7,941 nucleotides of DNA from Alphaproteobacteria bacterium. GTDB lineage: Bacteria; Pseudomonadota; Alphaproteobacteria; Paracaedibacterales; JAKBAR01. The DNA lies in contig JAIESS010000201.1 of the NCBI GenBank assembly GCA_019745755.1, positions 1 through 7,941 on the forward strand, given 5' to 3'. Positions 1-5,173 of the stretch are shown piece after piece (within the stretch, counting starts at the first letter, position 1; each line of letters opens with the position of its first letter). Made by a program: the position numbers and the translations under genes. The notes beneath the pieces are model-generated. The model searched no databases, was not told the origin of the DNA, and worked only from the letters and a program-made list of their open reading frames with translations.

Positions 1-392
1 ATAGCTGGGCTGCTATTAGGGAATGCTTGGAAGTTAACGCGGTACATGTAGTCAATAGGACCTGATGTTGCGCTATAAGCTTTTCCAGCAATAGTGAAAT
101 ACAAATCGGATACGTCCGTTGCAAAATGGATGGGAGCGCCTCCTTTACCATTAGTACGATTAGATTGGTTCACAACATATGTGTTGAAAAGCGTAAATCC
201 GTTTATTTTTAGCGTTGGTGGTGTCGCAGAATCCGCTGGAGCAGTGACGGATGCTGTATCAGATCCTGTAGATGTGGCGGTTGTTGCTGCGGATGAAGAC
301 GCAGAACTTGGCACTGCTTCTGCGTAAGCTGTTGAGATAAGGGCTCCTAGAAAGACGCTAGAGAGAAGTGCAAGCTTTGTTGTTTTCGTCAT
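1..392 (-). CDS. Porin-like outer-membrane protein, N-terminal part (cut by window edge)
   Basis: This is the first 130 codons of a gene that reads out of the left edge. It begins MTKTTKLALLSSVFLGALIS and has a clear type I signal peptide: positively charged start, hydrophobic core at residues 7-20, and likely cleavage after AYA (residues 22-24). Residues 25-59 form a low-complexity Ala/Ser/Thr-rich stretch. From residue 61 (LKINGFTLFNTYVVNQ) alternating hydrophobic residues look like beta-strands, and further strand-like pieces follow (DLYFTIAGKAYS, DYMYRVNFQAF). This pattern is typical of alphaproteobacterial trimeric porins, which form diffusion channels in the outer membrane. The start ATG has an AGGA ribosome site 8 bases upstream. 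The gene probably has its own promoter (435-463). The porin call is inferred from the fold pattern; the C-terminal end, normally ending in an aromatic residue, lies outside the window. The plus-strand reading frame at 94-327 is an antisense shadow. Confidence 0.75.
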   Translation of the reverse strand, partial: MTKTTKLALLSSVFLGALISTAYAEAVPSSASSSAATTATSTGSDTASVTAPADSATPPTLKINGFTLFNTYVVNQSNRTNGKGGAPIHFATDVSDLYFTIAGKAYSATSGPIDYMYRVNFQAFPNSSPA

Positions 393-434
393 GGATGCTA
401 TCCTAAATTATTAGCTTATTTAGTTCAGCATGCA

Positions 435-463
435 TTCATATTTTAATAAAAATCAACAATTAA
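435..463 (-). promoter_or_regulatory. Candidate promoter of the porin gene, shared with the 642-residue gene
   Basis: On the minus strand, TTAATT (458-463) and TATGAA (435-440) are separated by exactly 17 bases, placing a start site about 36 bases before the porin ATG. The hexamers match the sigma-70 consensus only partly (3/6 and 4/6). The support comes from a near copy at 4985-5013 in front of another gene: both contain TTAATTGTTG, 12 variable bases, then ATATGAA. Both genes also share TAATTTAGG just before the start codon (here 402-410), which carries the ribosome site. The remaining gap between 393 and 531 is very AT-rich, and I see no gene or convincing terminator in it. Confidence 0.5.
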
Positions 464-531
464 AAAATGTTAATTTTTCGTTAATATGTCTCTGTGTCTA
501 TCATGCAACAATCACACATTAATGGACATTT

Positions 532-1056
532 TTAATCCTCATGAGAATCATGGTCATCAACATAAGTAAAAAAAGAATTTTTCCATCTCTCCAATTTATT
601 TAGAATGGCAGGGGATATCCTATAATAGTAATCCGCCAGTAAATACCCTCCAGAAATAAGACCGATGGTTTGATAATAAAAATTATTGGGCGAATCTGGA
701 CTTTGAACAGATAAATTATAATCCGCATGGAAATGAACCATAATCGCAAAAAGTGAGAGAGGGTTTTCATACTGTGGAAGCATCACCATACCCGCAAGAG
801 TACCCAATCGGAGGATGGCAATAGATTTGCTTTTTTCTACAACGAATGATGCAACATCAGCTACGATATGGAGAGGAACAAGGGAGGGTTGGATTATTTT
901 TTTCCATACTCCTTGCCTTAACTCCGTCCCAAAGTGCCTCATATCCTGACCAAAGTTAATATCATCATCCGGCATAATATCAGAGAAGCTTCTAGTGTGA
1001 CATGGCGTCATGACAGCGATGACGATAACAAAGGCTTGAAGACATTTTTTGAGCAT
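532..1056 (-). CDS. Small membrane or exported protein of unknown function (possibly DoxX-related)
   Basis: I do not recognise this 174-residue protein with certainty. The N-terminus (MLKKCLQAFVIVIAVMTP) looks like a signal peptide or membrane anchor. Residues 27-50 are polar with an acidic DDD cluster. Hydrophobic segments lie at about 59-72, 79-94, 99-108 and 128-141, and the tail (DDHDSHED) is strongly acidic and His-rich. Residues 100-142, with a His-rich HFH (108-110), then NFYYQ and GLISGGYLLA, faintly recall the last half of DoxX-type membrane proteins (a conserved His in the third helix and an aliphatic GGLLL helix), but the first half does not match well. The start ATG has a GAGAG ribosome site 5 bases upstream. 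It lies 106 bases downstream of ubiE on the same strand, so it could be read through from ubiE or from its own promoter (TATACT at 1088-1093). Confidence 0.6.
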   Translation of the reverse strand: MLKKCLQAFVIVIAVMTPCHTRSFSDIMPDDDINFGQDMRHFGTELRQGVWKKIIQPSLVPLHIVADVASFVVEKSKSIAILRLGTLAGMVMLPQYENPLSLFAIMVHFHADYNLSVQSPDSPNNFYYQTIGLISGGYLLADYYYRISPAILNKLERWKNSFFTYVDDHDSHED

Positions 1057-1087
1057 AAAAACTCTCTATAATTGTGACCCTGTCTTT

Positions 1088-1093
1088 AGTATA
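1088..1093 (-). promoter_or_regulatory. Possible -10 box for the 174-residue protein gene
   Basis: On the minus strand TATACT matches the sigma-70 -10 consensus at 5 of 6 bases and would put transcription start about 25 bases before the ATG at 1056. The hexamer 17 bases further upstream (TATCCA) is a poor -35 element, and the inverted repeat 1098-1129 falls in the spacer. This is weak, single-hexamer evidence. Confidence 0.25.
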
Positions 1094-1097
1094 GGAA

Positions 1098-1129
1098 GCT
1101 TTTTCATGTGTGGATAGATGAAAAAATGC
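1098..1129 (-). repeat. Inverted repeat (hairpin) between ubiE and the 174-residue gene
   Basis: GCTTTTTCAT (1098-1107) pairs with ATGAAAAAATGC (1118-1129) across a 10-base loop, with a two-base bulge. In RNA this is an A/U-rich stem of about 10 pairs. It lies 34 bases after the ubiE stop codon. As a ubiE terminator it would be atypical, because no run of U follows on the transcribed strand and the stem is GC-poor. It may be a 3' end-stabilising structure, an operator, or chance in AT-rich DNA. Confidence 0.35.
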
Positions 1130-1162
1130 TATGGATTTTTAACTTTAATCAAACGTAGTCTG

Positions 1163-1897
1163 TTATTTTTTTCCGCTATGAATGGCCGTAATACCGCACG
1201 AAAGGTTCTCAAAAGTAACATTATGAAATCCTGCTGTTTCAAGCATTGATTTAAAAGATTCCTGGCTTGGAAATTTACGAATACTCTCAACAAGATACTG
1301 GTAGGCGGGTGCATCATTGGCAATGTATTTCCCAAAAGTAGGAATGAATTGGAAAGAATAAAAGTCATAAACGGGCTTAAGATAGGCATTTTCCACGGCC
1401 GAAAACTCCAAACAATAAAAGCGCCCATCTTTTTTAAGAACACGATGGGCTTCATTGAGGGCTTTCTCTAAATTTCCCACATTGCGCATACCGTAAGCAC
1501 ACGTATACACATCCACAGAATCATCTGGAAGAGGAAGATTTTCAGCATCGCATACAGTATAGTCAATTCCGTGAATAATTCCCTTATCAATAGCTTTATG
1601 TTTACCCGATAAAAGCATGGACTCCGTCAAATCCATGGCCATAATATGAAGGTTAAGGAATCTATACTGCTCCATAACCCCTTGAGCAATATCCCCTGTC
1701 CCTGATGCCATATCCACAATGGAATCACCCGGTTTAATGAGCATTTTTTTTATGAAATAATTTTTCCATAAACGGTGTACGCCAAGACTCATGACGTCAT
1801 TCATCACATCGTAAGAATTTGTCACACGGGAGAATAAATCCTTCACTTTGTCCGTTTTGACAAAGTCTTCCACATGTTGGAAGCCAAAAAAAGCCAT
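1163..1897 (-). CDS. ubiE: Ubiquinone/menaquinone biosynthesis C-methyltransferase UbiE
   Basis: UbiE transfers a methyl group from S-adenosylmethionine to the ring carbon of 2-polyprenyl-6-methoxy-1,4-benzoquinol (ubiquinone pathway) and of demethylmenaquinol. The 244-residue length is close to the usual 250. Recognisable blocks in order: FSRVTNSYDVMNDVMSLGVH (residues 22-41) with HRLWK, the family's first signature; the SAM-binding glycine loop VDMASGTGDI (61-70; usually D-V-A-G-G-T-G-D); MDLTESML (88-95); YGMRNV (135-140); and the second signature from SFQFIPTFGKYIANDAPAYQ into YLVESIRKFP (181-210). The start is fixed by a strong ribosome site, AGGTGAGG, 5 bases before ATG (1903-1910). The gene is divergent from the sugar dehydrogenase. 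In many alphaproteobacteria ubiE is followed by ubiB; here it is followed by an unrelated membrane protein. Confidence 0.96.
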   Translation of the reverse strand: MAFFGFQHVEDFVKTDKVKDLFSRVTNSYDVMNDVMSLGVHRLWKNYFIKKMLIKPGDSIVDMASGTGDIAQGVMEQYRFLNLHIMAMDLTESMLLSGKHKAIDKGIIHGIDYTVCDAENLPLPDDSVDVYTCAYGMRNVGNLEKALNEAHRVLKKDGRFYCLEFSAVENAYLKPVYDFYSFQFIPTFGKYIANDAPAYQYLVESIRKFPSQESFKSMLETAGFHNVTFENLSCGITAIHSGKK

Positions 1898-1902
1898 AGT
1901 AT

Positions 1903-1910
1903 CCTCACCT
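1903..1910 (-). promoter_or_regulatory. Strong ribosome binding site of ubiE
   Basis: On the minus strand AGGTGAGG sits 5 bases before the ATG at 1897. This is the best Shine-Dalgarno match in the window and fixes the ubiE start. Confidence 0.8.
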
Positions 1911-1938
1911 TATTCGAAAATGACTGTGAAAGTTAGTT

Positions 1939-1967
1939 TTGCAGTTTAGAGCGTTAAACGATATAAA
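1939..1967 (+). promoter_or_regulatory. Candidate promoter of the Gfo/Idh/MocA dehydrogenase gene
   Basis: TTGCAG (1939-1944) and TATAAA (1962-1967) are separated by exactly 17 bases. The -10 matches consensus at 5 of 6 and the -35 at 3 of 6. Transcription would begin near 1974. The element covers the only upstream in-frame alternative start (a TTG at 1939), so it argues for a start downstream, at 2026. Confidence 0.5.
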
Positions 1968-2014
1968 TGATAGTGCCATGGTTATGACATACCATGCAAA
2001 GAATTCAATGAGTC

Positions 2015-2020
2015 AAGAGG
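2015..2020 (+). promoter_or_regulatory. Ribosome binding site that decides the dehydrogenase start
   Basis: AAGAGG lies 5 bases before the ATG at 2026. None of the in-frame upstream starts (TTG 1939, ATGs at 1978, 1984 and 2008) has a comparable site with good spacing. Confidence 0.65.
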
Positions 2021-2025
2021 CAAAA

Positions 2026-2967
2026 ATGAAACAACTGCGTGTCGCCGTCATTGGTGTGGGGCAAATGGGGGTGAATCACCTCAAAACCTATCAAAAACGA
2101 GATGACATCAGCATTGTGGGTATCGTTGATGTGGATCGAACACGCGCACAAAATATTGCAGCGGAGTATAATTGTAGGTCTCTCAAGCTTGAGGATTTAC
2201 CGGGACATATCGATGCTGTCAGCATTGTAACAGACTCACAAACACACTTTAAGATCGCTGGTTTTTTTCTCTCGAAGGGTATTCACTGCCTTGTGGAAAA
2301 ACCCCTTGCCATGAACCTCGAGCAAAGCAAGCAGTTGGTGGATAGTGCACGAGCATCTAATGCTGTTCTTTTAGTGGGGCATATTGAAGAATATAACTCA
2401 GGTTTTCAATTTCTTCGTGAATCCTTGGAGCGTAACGGCGAGACGCCTCAATATATTGCATGTGAGCGTTTTAATTATGGAAGTGATCGTATCACAGACG
2501 CGGATGTGGTTTTGGATTTGATGATTCATGATCTTGGGTGTGTGATTGATTTACTTGGCCCTGAGGTCCGACATCTTGAGGTTTTGTCATCTCACGGTGC
2601 AGGCAATGCACAGTCCGTAGATGTGGCTGTAGCTAACTTGCGCACAAAAGATTGTATGATTAATTTGCAAGCGAACCGCATCAGTCATCAAAGTCACCGC
2701 GAATTTAGCCTTCATACAAAAAATTTCAGCTATTTCTTGAATTTCATGTCTCAGCAGGTATCTGTCTTTCACAAAGGCCAACTAACGTCCCAGACGAGTC
2801 ACCCATGGGTGTATCCCCTTGAAAGTGAGGTTGGTCACTTTATTGAGTGTATCCGTGACCCAAAAAAGCAACCTCTCACATCCGGCATCAAAGCCTCCGT
2901 CGCACTTAAATACGTGGAGCACGTCCAACGCCGTATTTATAAAAAAACTGAGGATAAGGCTCTTTAG
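2026..2967 (+). CDS. Gfo/Idh/MocA-family NAD(P)-dependent sugar dehydrogenase (UDP-GlcNAc 3-dehydrogenase-like)
   Basis: A 313-residue cytoplasmic oxidoreductase. MKQLRVAVIGVGQMG opens directly into the Rossmann nucleotide-binding loop (G10-x-G12-x-x-G15). VEKPLAM (90-96) carries the family lysine K92, VGHIEEYN (117-124) follows, and VVLDLMIHDLG (161-171) supplies the catalytic Asp/His pair, D164 and H168. The EKP, VGHIE and LDLMIHD combination is what I associate with UDP-N-acetylglucosamine 3-dehydrogenases of the GnnA/WlbA type, which oxidise the sugar C3 hydroxyl before a transaminase installs an amino group, for example in 3-amino lipid A. The substrate is inference: no transaminase or lpx gene is visible here. 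The start at 2026 is chosen because of the ribosome site at 2015-2020, the promoter at 1939-1967, and because the Rossmann strand begins at once; a 29-codon extension to TTG 1939 looks non-coding. Convergent with the 642-residue gene. Confidence 0.88.
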   Translation: MKQLRVAVIGVGQMGVNHLKTYQKRDDISIVGIVDVDRTRAQNIAAEYNCRSLKLEDLPGHIDAVSIVTDSQTHFKIAGFFLSKGIHCLVEKPLAMNLEQSKQLVDSARASNAVLLVGHIEEYNSGFQFLRESLERNGETPQYIACERFNYGSDRITDADVVLDLMIHDLGCVIDLLGPEVRHLEVLSSHGAGNAQSVDVAVANLRTKDCMINLQANRISHQSHREFSLHTKNFSYFLNFMSQQVSVFHKGQLTSQTSHPWVYPLESEVGHFIECIRDPKKQPLTSGIKASVALKYVEHVQRRIYKKTEDKAL

Positions 2968-3034
2968 TGGCTGCGTTTAATTCTATAATAATAAGACCCT
3001 ATTCATAGGATTTAACAAGCTTATCCTCCTCAGT
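2947..3034. terminator. Long inverted repeat joining two convergent gene ends (possible two-way terminator)
   Basis: ACTGAGGATAAGGCT (2947-2961) pairs with AGCTTATCCTCCTCAGT (3018-3034), giving about 14 base pairs with a CCT bulge and one unpaired G, around a 56-base loop. The left arm is the tail of the dehydrogenase gene (stop at 2965-2967) and the right arm includes the stop of the 642-residue gene (3030-3032). Smaller hairpins lie inside the loop (CCTAT/ATAGG at 2998-3009, AGGAT/ATCCT around 3007-3027). No clear U-run follows on either strand, so a terminator role is only plausible. Confidence 0.3.
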
Positions 3035-4958
3035 CATTTAAAACATGATTATTTTCCCCTAGTGGCTTGAGGCGCGTATAGTGCCCATCATTAAGATAAA
3101 GAGGACGATAAGGATATCTTGGATCAACCTCATAGAGTATTACTTCTTGACTAAAATTTTGTTGCTCACTCAGAATGATGCCATTGATTTTATAAAGATG
3201 TAAAAACAATCCTCCAAGGTTTGAGTCAGAAGGAACATCTTGCCACGGGAGATTATATAAATCAAAGGAGGCAATGGCTTCCAAGAGACTTCCTTCATCA
3301 CCACTATCGTATGTGACTTTATTATCAAGAATTCTCTTAGCGCGTTTTTTTATTTCCACATCTAAAGCAGCCACTTTTTTATTATAATCCAACATTAACA
3401 TGTTATAATCACGGAGGACCTTATCTGCTGCATCGGTTCCATTAATTGCGGTAAGATCATAACAGGAAAGCTCTTCAATAACAGGCCGCCCCTGAATATC
3501 TTCACTATCACGTTCCCACACACTTTCTTTGCTAAAGAGATCATCAACAATTGCCATAATATCTTCTGAAACCCTCGGTCCCGTCTCACCATCAACGGCA
3601 TCGATAACATCTTCAGGGGATTGATCTGCTTTGTCTGCAAGACGTCTTATAAAATAATCACAAACACGCGCATAAAAGTCCTTAACTGATTCATCCCAAT
3701 CATCGGGCATATCTACAGAGGGTGCATCAGGGTTTTCACGAAAGAATTGGAAAATATTCCTAATGGCTTTATGTTTCCCCTCCCCCCAATTATCATCTTT
3801 TGCTATTCTTTCACGTTTTTCCATAATAGCTTTCAAAGGGGTGGCTATATCCGCCTTTGCTTCTGCAATCATTTTTAACGTGATAAGGTCATCAACCTCC
3901 TGAATACCGAATGGCCCAAATAGACTCTTAAATTTTTGTGATACTAGATATTGCTCTTTTAGCCCCCTCTCTTCTGACCCTCCTCGCACAAAGCTTTTTT
4001 CGCTTGGTGGCTTTGGGCGCTTTAAGTGATTAATAACCATGGTCGATATAATTTTCTTGGCAATCTTACGGTCTTCACCTTGAGTTTTTTTAATAGCGTC
4101 AATATAGAGATCACAATCATACTTTTCATCACTCTCTTTTTGCATAATGCCATTAAAATAACAAAAACCATTCCCGTTAGTCTTCTCCTCAAGATAGTCA
4201 ATATTATTGGTAATATCACGATGATACGTATAAGAATTAATTTTAAATCGTGTTTCTTGGCGGCTTTTACTGAATTTTCTTTTAATATCACCAAGAATAG
4301 ATGATAAAACTTTCGGTTTCGACTTTGCCACAACAACTATATCATTGATAGTTTTATTAAGAGCTTCCTCCGTAAAATCTCCTATTACATTTTTATCCTC
4401 CAAAACAGAAAGTAAAGTAGCACCCAACACATCCGTATCAATCTCTTTTTCTTTATTTTGGATAAGCGCATTTGCAACTAAAATACTCGACATTACACAC
4501 TGTGTTTGAGCTGTATTAACCGCATCTCTGTCAATACTATTGTAGTCAAAAGAATAATGAATACGCTCCATCAAGGCGTCATAGAAATCACCATTCCCCG
4601 TCAGCTCAACAACCCGAGCAACAAAAAATGAGCCCTTCAAAATGGCTACAAACTCATCAAGAGTTGCACCTTGTTTATCCCTGATACCAAGAGGTTTTCC
4701 TGCACACACGTAAGCAATAAAATGATCAGCAATTTTTATAGCACGATTAAAATTCCCCTTACCAAGAGCCTCTCTGATTTCATCATTGAGATGCGTCATA
4801 AAACCAGAATGAGACAAACGAGACTGTGTTTTTTTATTAAAATTATGTTTTGCTTCTGCACGGTTATATTCCCATTCTACACCGCCATAAGAAGCGTGAA
4901 TTTTTGTGGTTTCCATCAGAAGAAGGAAAAAAACAATAAAATTTCTAAAAAACAACAT
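3030..4958 (-). CDS. Exported 642-residue protein of unknown function with a possible split OTU-type cysteine protease signature
   Basis: No family is obvious. The N-terminus (MLFFRNFIVFFLLLMETTKI, then HAS) is a good signal peptide, with cleavage likely after residue 22. The rest is charged, mostly helix-like and without further membrane segments; 512-545 could be a coiled coil. Two short motifs recall OTU deubiquitinases: NGNGFCYFNGI (261-271, Cys266), compared with the usual DGxCLFxAI around the catalytic cysteine, and RPLYLNDGHYTRL (618-630, His626), compared with the closing hydrophobic-strand plus HY motif. LGGLFLHLYKINGIIL (581-596) fits the helix and strand that usually precede it. 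The usual Asp of the cysteine motif is Asn here, and the two motifs are 360 residues apart, far more than a minimal OTU domain, so a large helical insert must be assumed. The ATG has an AGGG ribosome site. It is divergent from the glycosyltransferase fusion. The coding region is certain; the OTU reading is tentative. Confidence 0.8.
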   Translation of the reverse strand: MLFFRNFIVFFLLLMETTKIHASYGGVEWEYNRAEAKHNFNKKTQSRLSHSGFMTHLNDEIREALGKGNFNRAIKIADHFIAYVCAGKPLGIRDKQGATLDEFVAILKGSFFVARVVELTGNGDFYDALMERIHYSFDYNSIDRDAVNTAQTQCVMSSILVANALIQNKEKEIDTDVLGATLLSVLEDKNVIGDFTEEALNKTINDIVVVAKSKPKVLSSILGDIKRKFSKSRQETRFKINSYTYHRDITNNIDYLEEKTNGNGFCYFNGIMQKESDEKYDCDLYIDAIKKTQGEDRKIAKKIISTMVINHLKRPKPPSEKSFVRGGSEERGLKEQYLVSQKFKSLFGPFGIQEVDDLITLKMIAEAKADIATPLKAIMEKRERIAKDDNWGEGKHKAIRNIFQFFRENPDAPSVDMPDDWDESVKDFYARVCDYFIRRLADKADQSPEDVIDAVDGETGPRVSEDIMAIVDDLFSKESVWERDSEDIQGRPVIEELSCYDLTAINGTDAADKVLRDYNMLMLDYNKKVAALDVEIKKRAKRILDNKVTYDSGDEGSLLEAIASFDLYNLPWQDVPSDSNLGGLFLHLYKINGIILSEQQNFSQEVILYEVDPRYPYRPLYLNDGHYTRLKPLGENNHVLND

Positions 4959-4984
4959 GACTATACCCTAAATTAACAAATCAT

Positions 4985-5013
4985 TTCATATAATTAACAT
5001 TAACAACAATTAA
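4985..5013 (-). promoter_or_regulatory. Candidate promoter of the 642-residue gene, copy of the porin promoter element
   Basis: On the minus strand TTAATT (5008-5013) and TATGAA (4985-4990) are 17 bases apart, about 20 bases from transcription start to the ATG at 4958. TTAATTGTTG-N12-ATATGAA is identical in conserved bases and spacing to 435-463, and the leader TAATTTAGG (4967-4975) is also shared with the porin gene (402-410). The rest of the 215-base gap up to 5173 is extremely AT-rich with repeated TTAAC/GTTAAT words; I found no convincing promoter for the plus-strand gene at 5174. Confidence 0.5.
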
Positions 5014-5173
5014 TAAACAAGAAGTTAATATTTCAAACCGAGTGTAAATTTTAAAAATCCAAAAAATGTTTTACAAAAAAACAAAGCAATAAAAAAATAA
5101 TGTGAAACATTAACTATTTTTTAAGACATAAAGAGCATAAATAATTCATTGTTTTCAATTTTTGTGAGTTATT

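Noticed and set aside
94..327. Plus-strand open frame of 77 codons
   Set aside because: It lies antisense within the porin gene, which has a convincing signal peptide, ribosome site and strand pattern; the Ala/Asp/Val-rich product mirrors the low-complexity linker.
1129..1455. Minus-strand open frame overlapping the end of ubiE
   Set aside because: A different frame of the well-supported ubiE gene; composition is basic and hydrophobic with no recognisable motif.
1939..2025. N-terminal extension of the dehydrogenase from a TTG start
   Set aside because: It overlaps a 17-base-spaced promoter candidate, has no good ribosome site, and adds residues before the Rossmann strand that the family does not have.
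4026..4304. Plus-strand open frame inside the 642-residue gene
   Set aside because: Antisense to a long intact gene; low-complexity Ile/Asn/Thr-rich product expected from AT-rich DNA.
5116..5145. Sigma-70 promoter for the fusion gene (TTTTTT ... AATAAT)
   Set aside because: The -10 is acceptable but any -35 at proper spacing is just an A/T run, indistinguishable from background in this spacer.
4959..5173. Replication origin or DnaA-box cluster in the AT-rich spacer
   Set aside because: No recognisable DnaA box (TTATCCACA) or close variants were seen; base composition alone is not enough.
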